NCBI GenBank assembly: GCA_947179155.2
Contig: OX359267.1
Span: forward strand, 57,396,792-57,460,791
Source: Hedera helix
Taxonomy: Eukaryota; Streptophyta; Magnoliopsida; Apiales; Araliaceae
Direction of reading: 5' to 3'
Length of the DNA: 64,000 bases
Position numbers and translations under genes: made by a program. This document shows, piece after piece, positions 54,480 through 64,000 of this stretch. The number at the start of each line of letters is the position of its first letter. Positions within the stretch are counted from its first letter, which is position 1. The notes beneath the pieces were generated by a model. That model was given only the letters and a program-made list of their open reading frames with translations, had not been told where the DNA came from and ran no database searches.

Positions 54480-55195
54480 TGTTGAGGTGTAAATATTTGG
54501 GCCACGTGTCATCCTTTAAGTATCTGATAAACTAAGGCTTGGTATATGTATGATACGGTCATACATATAGTCAGCTGTGCAGACGTGGAGGGGTGGGTGG
54601 TGACTCACCTTTTAAATATTTGTAATAGTTAGATACTAGATGGAGGGAGGCGGTCACTTCACAGAGAGAGAGATTGAGAACCAGAAAAGAAAGGGGGGAT
54701 GATTATCTACGAAAAAAGCAGACGTATCAGAAAAAGAGAAGGGAGCTATCATCAGGACTTCTAGGAGGCAACATAAAAAGAGAGAATGAATCATCTTCTC
54801 CATTCTTGGCACCGAGCAGTGGACCAGAATACTCCATGGGGATCATATTCCGGCACACACCAGTATACATAGTTACAGTATCGTACAGCGGGTACAACAA
54901 ACACCATTTATACACGTCGGTGTATATCAGAGGGTAGACATATACACCGCGTGTATGAAGAAATATTGTTGTCTCTTTACAAATCGTTGTATTGTAACAC
55001 CTTCAATATCGTTCTAGTGGATTTCTAACGTGTCTCCCGTGGTTTTCTCCCGTTTTGGGTTTCCACGTTAAATCTTGTGTTCTTATATTTATTAGTTCTT
55101 TCTTTACATTATAATTTATATTTTCAGCATGTATTGGTGCATTTTTTGGCTTGTTCTTTTGGTGATTTTGCCAGGTCCAAAATTTGGCGTTAACA
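54480..55195 (+). repeat. 3' LTR of the non-autonomous element
   Basis: Starts TGTTGAGG and ends GGCGTTAACA. Scattered substitutions and a few small indels separate it from the 5' LTR, so the insertion is not recent, though both copies remain easily aligned by eye. Confidence 0.93.
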
Positions 55196-56180
55196 GTTAC
55201 ATCAAAAAAAAATAATAATAACAACAACAAATATAAATTATTAACAACAACATCAATATTCTTAATTTTTGTCAAAAGGAAGAGGAAAAGAAATTCAATC
55301 TTTTAAAAAAGAAACACATCTTAATTAATAATCAATGATTTCCTCTCGTTGATGGAGTAACAAATTGATGATGATGCTGCTGCTGCTGCTATTGGAAAGA
55401 AATTAAGGAGGATTTGAAAAACACAAAGTAAAAGCATAATTGCTAGTGATTAGTCATGATTGGACTAATTTATGTATGGAGGTGGACCATCCATCTTAAT
55501 CATATTCATTTGTTTGTGGCCACTGTGTGTGATGGAAACTCAGTCAGTGAAGGAAGATTTTATAAAATTAACTGAAATCAAATTCAAATGAAAATCTTTG
55601 GGAAGAGGAATTAACAGCACATGAGGTCTCAATTATAATTATAAACTAGTGTACATTATCGCGAGTAGAATCTCGGATAACCTAATTTAATGAAATATCA
55701 AATATGTAAGCGTATATATGAATCCAAGTGGTGAATGAGTTGGGTCCAGATGTTAGGCCTGCCCATCTGGTCTGGCAGACAAATCCAGCTCAGTTGTAGG
55801 CCAGTTCAGACGATCAATATATTATAGGCCCTTTATTTTTTGTTTTTTTAAGAAGTTCTGTACTATTAACAAGGTCGCTGGCCGGGACCGGGTTTTACAA
55901 AGCCTTTCTCCATTGGTGTGGGAGTGGGCCAATATGATACGGGCCCAGTATAAGTTATCAACAATTAATTGCTGATACAGCATAATTGTAATTGTAATAA
56001 AAACAAACACGGTCTAAAAGGTCAACAAAGTAAATCACATCATCACCAGTTTAAAACGGACAGAGCGTGACATAGACGGCGCCGGAATCGTAGGAAGGCA
56101 CGGTGGTTTCTCTTAAAAATCTATAGGCGACAAAATTGCAATCATGGCCAACACTGTCCACAATTCCACTTAAACATCCG
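55196..56180. other. Intergenic, no gene seen
   Basis: AT-rich with short ATG/CTG triplet runs at about 55364-55395. GGCCTGCCCATCTGGTCTGG near 55757 and GGCCGGGACCGGG near 55880 look like decayed transposon ends. No target duplication was found. Confidence 0.4.
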
Positions 56181-56186
56181 TATCTT

Positions 56187-56322
56187 ACGTGTCAATGACG
56201 ACACCGCCCTCTTCCACGTGTCCAGAAAAAACATCTGAACCGTCCGAGCGGACATATAAGAAGACGTAACAGTACGAAACTTCTCGACGCATGGGCCACA
56301 CCGTTTCTTAAATACTCACGTG
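56187..56322 (+). promoter_or_regulatory. Cluster of three ACGTG (ABRE/G-box) motifs upstream of the ASG1-like gene
   Basis: ACGTG at 56187-56191 and the G-box palindrome CACGTG at 56215-56220 and 56317-56322 lie within 140 bp. They sit 1.07-1.2 kb before the ASG1-like ATG. bZIP and bHLH factors bind such motifs, and paired ABREs mediate ABA responses. Position and spacing are suggestive only. Confidence 0.45.
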
Positions 56323-57386
56323 CTACACATGGCGATAAAATTCACACGACATCACTGGATTGACCCTCTGAACTCCAGCTCACTCTTATATCCAATCTAA
56401 CTTAATTATATTGAAATTTCCAAAGTACCCCCCTGCTCAAATAACGCGTTTTTATAAAAAATAGGTGTCTTTTTATTAATTATAATAAATTATACGGTAC
56501 TCTTAAATTTATTTTTATGATTTTATTATTATTAAGTTATCATGAAAATTATGCATTTTTCATTTTGTAATTAGATTTTTCTGCTGTAAAATGGTGAAAA
56601 TATTAATTTATATTTATATACTTTATCTATTCCAAACACAAAAAAAAATAAATTGAAATATCAAGTATTCATGTTTACTCCTAAACGTATTAAAGTGTTA
56701 GATAGATAGAAATAACATTATAATAGAAAAATTAAAAATATTGTATTATTTTATATTGTTAATTATAAGAATTTTTTTCTTCTTCTTTTGTGTATGAAAT
56801 AAAAAGAATTTGATAAGTAATCAAACTTTTTAGTACAATTAAAAAAGATTGAAGGGTGAGATTCGTGACAAAAAATGTATTTTTCGAACAAATTTTAATA
56901 CCTGGGTTGTGCATTCTAGGGTTTAGTTCGATTTTGAAGTAATAAAAAAAATTATTTTATGCCCAAAATAAAAAATTGTTGAAATAATTAGGAAGGGAGA
57001 ACATAGCTAAATGACATAAATAGCATGCGCGTAAATTTAGCCATTTAGGTGTCAAAGCGCGTAACTACACCGTCTCCAACTGCAATTGAATTGAATTGTT
57101 CAAAACTCAAGTAGGCTGGCAGGCAGGCAGGCAGGCGGCCCGTATTATTGATTGATCGTCTGGTAGCGAAACTAGAAATAAGTAACGTCGTTATATACGC
57201 CGACGACCGACCAAATACAAAGAAAACCTAATACTCAAGCTTTCGCTTTCTCTTGCTAATCTAGAGGGCTCTGTCTTTCTGTCAGATTCTCTGAGTCGAC
57301 TTGGTGTGTTTTTTGATCTTTCATTTCTTTCTGGTTTATCAGTCATCCTTTGGGGTAGGTTTCTTTTAGTTTATCGGAAGCAGTGT

Positions 57387-60300
57387 ATGGTACAGTTGAT
57401 GAAAACCGGCAAGGTCACGCCGGAATATCAGTTGCAGAGGGGAAAAATGGGGCCGGTTAAGCTGGAAGTTGAAGATCCTTTAGAAGATCAACATGGCCCT
57501 CTTAACAAGCGATCTAAGCCCTCCTCCTCTTTACCGGTTCGATCTCTCCCTCTCTCTCTCTCTATTTATCTGTATGTACTGTATCTATACAGTTAAATTG
57601 ATGTTGGCGATGGACACTCTTTTAATTTACGCGACTTCTTTTTGTTTATATTGGTTCTAAATATTGGAATTAAACTGAGTAAACATCCTTGAATCCTTAT
57701 GCGCACCTACTTTTTTGGATTTGGGGTTATGTGAATATGATAGGTTTTGGTAATAAGATTGCTTACACTCGGTTAATTTTTAACAATTAATTTTTAATTT
57801 GTTCAAACAATTAGCAGGTATTTAAATATCTTTGCTCATAACATGTACTGTTTTGAGATATTAATGAAATACTCCCTCCTTAAGCGAAAATATTCATATA
57901 TATTCTTCTCTATCTATACCTCTAGAAATTATAACTTGTTAGCTTAGTAGAGTGATATGATAATGAAATTTTGATAAAAAAACTTGAGGGCATTGTGTCA
58001 TTTTATACTACTATTATTAAAAAGTGGACTCTTCACTCTTTTTGTGGAACTAAAAAAAATTGGCAAATGGGAACTTTTTTTTGTGGAACAGAGGGAGTGT
58101 GATAGAAATGGTTGAGAATTGCCTCCAGTTTCTTGGACAGATCCTATTTGAAGTTCTATCTGGTTTTGGAAATTGAATGGAATTGGGTTTCTCACTATTC
58201 TGTAACTTGTGCTGATTATATTAGTTATTGTTGTTTCATAGCAGCAGCATGATGTGGGAAATAATGCTTTTCCTGTACCTCCCTCGCAATATAATCCACT
58301 TGATGAACCCAGTCCTTTGGGTTTGCGGCTGAGGAAAAGCCCATCACTCTTGGAGTTGATCCAAATGAGGCTTTCTCAAGGAAATAATTCCATGGCTGGT
58401 GCTAATGTTAAGAAAGAGCAAAAAGCTGCTGCTTCCTCCAGTAGTAATGATAAGCTCAAAGCCTCAAACTTTCCTGCCACAATTCTGAGAATTGGCACCT
58501 GGGAGGTACAATTTAAATGCTTTTGGACAAATTTGTAATTGCTTCACACTTTTATAGTTTGCACACAACTTGATGTGTATCGGCTTTTGTGCAGTATAAG
58601 TCAAGATATGAAGGAGACTTGGTGGCAAAGTGTTACTTCGCAAAGCATAAGCTTGTTTGGGAAGTTCTTGACGGCGGTCTCAAAAATAAGATTGAAATTC
58701 AATGGTCTGACATTATGGCTTTGAAAGCAACTTATCCGGATGATGAACCTGGAACTTTGGATGTGGTGGTAATTTCCATCTCTTATGCATTGCTATATGC
58801 ACATCCTTATTTGTATTAATTTATTGTCCCAATAACCATACTGTCTTTACTATGGCGATTCTTAAATAATGTGTTTTTTCCCTTCGTACAGCTAGCAAGA
58901 CCGCCTCTTTTCTGTAGGGAGACCAATCCACAACCTAGGAAGCATACACTGTGGCAGGCAACATCAGATTTTACTTGTGGACAGGCAAGCATAAACAGGT
59001 ATCATTGTTGAAGCGTTTACACATAGATTATGCTTACATGTCTCCACATAATGAAAGTCCCACCAACTGTTGCATCTCTTGCTACTTCAATTTAATTATT
59101 TCCCAACAATGGGGTTAGTAAGTTGAGGTCAAATAATTCTTTTGAAAGATTTCAAATTATAATCAGAGATGAAACGGGAAAGGAGAATTCAAAGGAGTAT
59201 TGGAACTGATCATGCTCTTCATACTATCATTCTCTCATCACATTCCATCGCTGGTCAGTGAAGTACACATGGCCCATTGGCCAAGTAGGTACTCCATGTG
59301 TGTATAATGCTTTGGTGTTTGCCTATAGACCATAGTTCCCTATAACTACCTTAAAAATAAAAAGCTCCTTTCCAATGGCTCCTTTAGAAGTGTCATGTTG
59401 TTGTCTTTATTTTTTCTATTTATTGTTATCTTCTTCTTATGCTGATCTGAAGTTGCATTTTCTGACAAATATAATGTTCAAAGTCATCTCTATATTTGGA
59501 TTCCATGTTTGTGTAAGCTTACCAACCTAGGTGAAGGGAAGCCTTCTACCAGAATAATGATGTCTCTTCCTACTCCCTTTCCAGTAGGTTTTCATGAAAA
59601 GTTTGAATAGATCAGGCATCGACTTTACTTCTCGAAGTAATGTGGGAGTAATTCCATTCATTTCTTGTCCTTGGCAATGAATTAAAAGATTATATAGACT
59701 GTGCCCTTTCTGACTTTCCCTTTTGCATTGATGGAACTTTGATTAATTTAAAGCATCATCTGCACTGCTACTTTTGAGTTTGAAGAACAAATTTCCCTGC
59801 TTTTCGAGGGTGTTAATTTCAGTTTCAGGAAAGGTCGTTACTCTGACCATTTATGTGCAGGTGCTGTGAACATGTTTGAATTGCTACTTATGAAACACTG
59901 TGCTTCCCTTCTTTACTTAGCATTTAAAGTACACCTGGGGGGTGCTATTGAAAGATGCATATGGAACTGCATTAATAATTAAATTAGTTGTGCTAGAGGC
60001 AGCTTTGAACTGCTCCACCAATACCAAATTTTGCAATATTTAGTTCGCATTAGCTTCAATTTCGCATTAATCCACAAGATAATTCTTCTTTTCTTCCTTT
60101 CAATGACGATGACATTCTTCATTTTGCTACAGGCGACATTACTTGCAGTGCCCACAAGGCTTATTGGGGAAGCATTTTGAAAAGCTCATTCAATGCGATC
60201 CTCGTATCTACTATCTGAGTCAGCAAGCTGAAATATCTCTTGAATCTCCATATTTTGAACCCAAAATTTATGGGTTTGATGAATTGGATGAAGCCAACCA

Positions 60301-62086
60301 TGAGTATGATATGAATAGTGATGTTGGGCCTGCCATCTTTGAATTGCGAGATGCAGCATCACCATCAGGGGCTCAATCTTCATCCTCAAAGAATGAACAA
60401 CATGATTTGGTTGGTAGACATCCAGAACATTTTCCTCGAGAGACACGTTCACCGAGCTCACGTAAATTTATTAACTTGGACTTGGTAACTTTGATGAATA
60501 TTTTCGTTGGCATATAGATATAAGAATCATTATTGCTATTACAATTGGCATATTAAGCCCCCTTTTGTAGTGATGTTCTGAAGTTTAAGTAACCTAACAC
60601 GGTCAGTATACTGGCACCTAAGAATTTTCACAATCATCAGGATATAAGCAACAATGCAATTTGTTGCAAAGAATTTTTGATTATGTCGCGGCACTATGAT
60701 TGCCATTAGGAAATTGCAATAACCAATTCCAGTGTTGTGACTTCTGACTAGAAAAAATTATAGACTTTTGAGGAAATTGGCAAAACTTGTTTTGCTTGGG
60801 GTAGATTGCATTGTTATTACTGTGTAAATAATTAGGATATATACATACACATACAATCATGGGTGCATTTTTGAACTTTGTTTCCAATTCTTGTACATTG
60901 GTTTCTTCCAAGCCATTAGTGAGTAGCCCCCTTTTGTAGTGATGTTCTGAAGTTTAAGTAACCTACCACAGTCAGTATACTGGCACCTAAGAATTTTCAC
61001 AATCATCAGGATATAAGCAACAATGCAATTTGTTGCAAAGAATTTGTGATTATGTTGCAGCACTATGATTGCCATTAGGAAATTGCAATAACCAATTTCC
61101 AGTGTTGTGACTTCTGACTAACAAAAATTATCGACTTTTGAGGAAATTGGCAAAACTTGTTTTGCTTGGGGTAGAATGCATTGTTATTACTGTGTAAATA
61201 ATTAGGATATATACATACACATGCAATCATGTGTGCATTTTTGAACTTTGTTTCCAATTCTAGTACATTGGTTTCTTGCCGTTAGTGAGTAGGCATTATC
61301 GATTGTTGTATCATTACCAAATTAATTCTTGATCACATACCCAACCCAGCAGAAGAAAAAGAGAGAAGGAAATCCACTACAATCTTTTATTGTTCCCGTC
61401 TCTTGCTCCATCTCACCATCTTTTTGATAAGATTACCTTTTAACAATACTTGCTCTGACTTGGCACTCTTATTTTCAGTAATGGGCAGCGATGTGATCGA
61501 AGAAATTAAGAGTAGTGGAACTGAAGGGTTGAAGAATCTTAGTTGTTGGGATCATATCAGAGTTCCTGGACTTCACCCTTCCATGTCGATGAGTGATCTA
61601 GTAAACCACATTGAAAATCGGATTTCTGAGCACATTACGTCAAACAATCCTATCCTGTCCAATGATGAACGTGAAAGTTTGGAGATTCTGGATGAGATTC
61701 GAAAGTGCTTATTCACCGACTCTCAACATGCACCAACCTCTGATGAGAAGTCGATTATGTCAAGAGTCAATTCTCTGTGTTGCCTCCTGCAAAAGGATCC
61801 TATGACAGTTCAAGACTTTCCCTCTAAAAGTGGCTATGGTGCTGATATGACATTTACGGAAAATAAGAGAAATCAACTGAATTGCTCATCATCAAAGGGT
61901 AAAAGTGAGGTTGCAAAGGATTCCACTCCAGATGGTGAATCAACTGATGTATCTGGCTGCAAACAGGAACCTGGCATGTCCAGGAACGACTCTGTTGGAG
62001 AGTTGCTGCTGAATCTTCCTAGAATAGCATCTCTACCACAGTTCTTCTTCAACATCTCTGAAGATTTCAACAATCAAGCTAGATAA
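57387..62086 (+). CDS. ASG1: ASG1-like protein (At2g24100/At4g30780 family), 6 exons, complete
   Basis: A plant-specific protein of unknown biochemistry; the Arabidopsis relative is ALTERED SEED GERMINATION 1. Exons: 57387-57536, 58242-58505, 58595-58768, 58892-58998, 60133-60461 and 61479-62086, all joining in frame to 543 residues. Conserved blocks: MVQLMKTGKVTPEYQLQRGK at the start, SPLGLRLRKSPSLLELIQMR (about residue 80), KASNFPATILRIGTWE-YKSR across the exon 2/3 join, LVAKCYFAKHKLVWEVL, IEIQWSDIMALKA, ETNPQPRKHTLWQATSDFT (exon 4), HYLQCPQGLLGKHFEKLIQC (exon 5), and near the C terminus LLQKDP and LLNLPRIASLPQFFFNISED. An in-frame upstream ATG at 57306 exists, but family similarity begins at 57387. 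The acceptor at 58241 is followed by CAGCAG, so one-codon alternative splicing is possible. Intron 5 contains a tandem duplication. Confidence 0.92.
60556..61290 (+). repeat. Tandem duplication (about 369 bp) in intron 5 of the ASG1-like gene
   Basis: Copy 1 (60556-60924) and copy 2 (60925-61290) both start at AGCCCCCTTTTGTAGTGATG and end at TTAGTGAGTA. They differ at roughly a dozen positions and by a few small indels. Both sit between the exon 5 donor and exon 6 acceptor and contain no exon sequence. Confidence 0.93.
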
Positions 62087-62478
62087 TTCTCCACCTCATC
62101 GTCCGTAAAGGGAAAAATATGTGAAAAGCATATATATGAGAGATTTATTCTCTCATTTGATGGTATATATATAGCATCTGTAGTTTCTTTTTCTAGGTTT
62201 AGTGAACTTGGGGATTCAGAAATTTAGATTTATGAAGAATCCGGAAATGATTTATTTTGTATTTTGTTGTTGTAGCTTGAAGTTCCTGTTTGGTCTGTTA
62301 TAGAATTTAACCCGTGTAAAAATGTCTCCTTGTTACAGTGATATATATTCACAATGATTCCTCGCTTCAGTCTTGGACGGAGCAATTGCTTTTGGCCCAG
62401 ACTACTCGACTGTTGCGACATTTCCCAGGTCGGCGGAGTCGGTTATGCGAAGATAATAATACATTCCCAATACTTTTT

Positions 62479-62661
62479 GGGAATGGAGATTTCCACAGTA
62501 AAGACCTCCTTTTTAACCTATAGCGACGGGTAAAATTGTCGTTATAAATTTATGACGACACTCTTCACATGTAAAGTGTTGTTATAGGTCTATAGCGACG
62601 GTTAAAAAAGGAGGTCTCACATTCGGAAATATCAAATTTGACTATAAAAATATCCATTCCC
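62479..62661. mobile_element. Foldback MITE, copy 1
   Basis: The outer ends GGGAATGGA and TCCATTCCC are perfect inverted repeats. Inner matching pieces are CCTCCTTTTTAACC and its complement and GACACT...AGTGT around the centre near 62573. The flanks TACTTTTT (left) and TACTGTTTT (right) could be a degraded target duplication. It may be Mutator-like and resembles 40789-41044 in its CTATAG and GACGG motifs. Confidence 0.6.
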
Positions 62662-63000
62662 TACTGTTTTAGTGCTTACTTCTTTAATATTTAATGTAAC
62701 AATGATGTCCACAAAAAATGAAAAGCAAATAATCACAGTCCTCTCCTTGCACAAAAAAATTCTGATTGCATACTATGCCAAAAAAGTTTCTAGTTGAAGT
62801 TCTTGTTTGGTCAGTTATAGAATTTAACCGGTGTAAAAATGTCTCCTTTTTACAGTGTTATATATTTACAATGTTTCCTCGCTTTACAATCTTTAGACTG
62901 AGCAATTGCTTTGGGCCGAGACTACTCGACTGTTGCGACATTTCCCAAAATGGGTCGGCGGAGTCATTTATGCAAAGATAATACATCCCCAATACTTTTT

Positions 63001-63181
63001 GGGAATGGAGATTTTCACAGTAAAGGCCTCCTTTTTAACTTATAGCGATGGGTAAAATTGTTACTATAAATTTATGACGACACTCTTCACATATAAAGTG
63101 TCGTCATAGGTCCACAACGACGGTTAAAAAAAAAGGTCTCACATCCGGAAATATCAAATTTGACTGAAAATATCCATTCCC
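63001..63181. mobile_element. Foldback MITE, copy 2
   Basis: The second copy of the foldback unit, made by the tandem duplication, with the same GGGAATGGA/TCCATTCCC ends. Its loop reads GACGACACTCTTCACATATA. Confidence 0.6.
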
Positions 63182-63721
63182 TATTGTTTTGGAGCTTACT
63201 TCTTTAATATTTAAACTTATAATCATGTCCACAAAAAATGAAAAGCAAATAAAATTCCGAGTGCATACTATGCAAAAAAAGTTTCTAAGCAAGATCTGTA
63301 AAAGGTATTCAAACAAGTTCCCAAATGTATGACATAGTCAATTTTCTTGCAGAATTATTTTTAGGACATTGCGGTCAAACACCTATTTTCTTATTTTTTA
63401 TTTTTGTTAAACATTGCTGTCAATAGAATTGAACTCAGACTATGAGAAACACCAATTGTGACTTGTGAGCTCATCCTTTTTCCATTCAATATAGCGTGTT
63501 TTTGTTGAAGTACTAAGATCTTTTTAGCATGAAAGGTTTTGGACCATATATACAAGTATTATGGTCTCTTCATAATATGTGAGAATAACTTACGAGCAAC
63601 AATCTGATGCATGGCAACTCCAGCAACAAGATGACATAATTGGCATATATAATGTGTAAATATAATTTTATACAATTTATACTCTCCACAAACACATCTA
63701 GAAAAGAATAAAGAAGCAATA

Positions 63722-63918
63722 TCAAGGTTCTTCTGAGCCCCCATCGTCCATGTTCTCATTGTCCTGCAACATATCGCATAGTTATTCGGTTTTGCAGCAT
63801 TACATTTTCTCTCTATGTCGGAGTGTTTGCTACGTTCTCCCAGGAGCTGGATCGGCAAATGCTCTAAGCACCGAGAATCTTCTTCCAGTTGTTCATTTAG
63901 GCCATCAATCACCCTGTC
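63722..63918 (-). CDS. Exon-like 3' part of an unidentified gene running off the right edge
   Basis: On the minus strand a GCAG acceptor before 63918 opens DRVIDGLNEQLEEDSRCLEH and LPIQLLGERSKHSDIERK, charged and coiled-coil-like. A donor (AAAAT/GTAATG) ends it at 63804. A second acceptor at 63764 opens DNENMDDGGSEEP and a stop (63724-63722), an acidic tail typical of a real C terminus. Joining these two exons as drawn gives an immediate TGA, so one boundary is wrong or the protein ends at ERK. I do not recognise the family. The upstream part would lie beyond 64000. Confidence 0.35.
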
Positions 63919-64000
63919 CTGCAACCATAGTTCAATGGTGGTTTCACTTAGCATCACATTACTTCACTTTTGATGTGCACCAGAGAGAGGCATGTTCAAG

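Larger units (their letters stand above)
48923..55195 (+). mobile_element. Non-autonomous LTR element (LARD-like) carrying a host gene fragment
   Basis: Two direct repeats of about 715 bp bracket a 4.85 kb interior with a primer site and polypurine tract but no gag, protease, RT or integrase. The flanks GTCAC (48918-48922) and GTTAC (55196-55200) are a 5-bp duplication with one change. The interior holds a GC-rich low-complexity block, a decayed piece of a RING-kinase-WD40 gene and two tandem arrays. It must have moved using the proteins of another LTR element. Confidence 0.9.
62277..63287 (+). repeat. Tandem duplication (about 517 bp) downstream of the ASG1-like gene
   Basis: Copy 1 (62277-62793) and copy 2 (62794-63287) share TTATAGAATTTAACC, GACTACTCGACTGTTGCGAC, and the AAAAAAGTTTCTA end. 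Divergence is visible but modest. Each copy carries one foldback MITE, so the MITE was present before the duplication. Confidence 0.88.

Overview
This 64 kb window is nuclear DNA of a flowering plant, almost certainly a core eudicot. Genes are multi-exon with GT-AG introns, intergenic DNA is AT-rich, and most space between genes is transposon-derived. Protein similarity and the MITE types suggest an asterid, but I cannot name the species.

Layout. 0.9-8.1 kb: a complete 6-exon SERINC/TMS membrane protein gene on the minus strand; its last intron holds a PIF/Harbinger-like MITE carrying about 1 kb of almost pure (ATT)n. 9.0-22.0 kb: a Ty3/gypsy chromovirus of the Tekay/Del type with 2.9 kb LTRs and one long gag-pol frame; its 3' LTR is truncated and joined head-to-head to an inverted LTR, giving a giant palindrome. 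22-31.7 kb: mostly non-coding, with two hAT-like elements, a foldback repeat and the last exon of an unidentified small single-pass membrane protein. 31.8-34.9 kb: a complete 8-exon double-AP2 transcription factor (WRINKLED3/4-like, minus strand) with the 9-nt micro-exon. 37.6-43.1 kb: a solo LTR of the same gypsy family with a different promoter block, nested in a Stowaway-like MITE, then more MITEs and a hAT-like element.

43.4-45.7 kb: remains of a folate-biopterin transporter gene, missing its middle, with a hAT-like insertion in an exon and an in-frame stop. 46.6-48.4 kb: a complete two-exon secreted aspartic protease gene (minus). 48.9-55.2 kb: a non-autonomous LTR element with no gag-pol; it carries a decayed, apparently intronless piece of a host RING-kinase-WD40 gene plus two tandem arrays. 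57.4-62.1 kb: a complete 6-exon ASG1-like gene (plus), with ACGTG motifs 1.1 kb upstream. 62.3-63.3 kb: a 0.5 kb tandem duplication containing a foldback MITE. Exon-like sequence of an unidentified minus-strand gene lies at the right edge.

The host genes do not form a pathway. From memory, the order WRI4-like, folate transporter, aspartic protease matches Arabidopsis At1g79700-At1g79720, so this looks like an ancestral gene block diluted by transposons. Exon boundaries were deduced by hand from splice signals, reading-frame continuity and remembered family sequences; no alignment was run.
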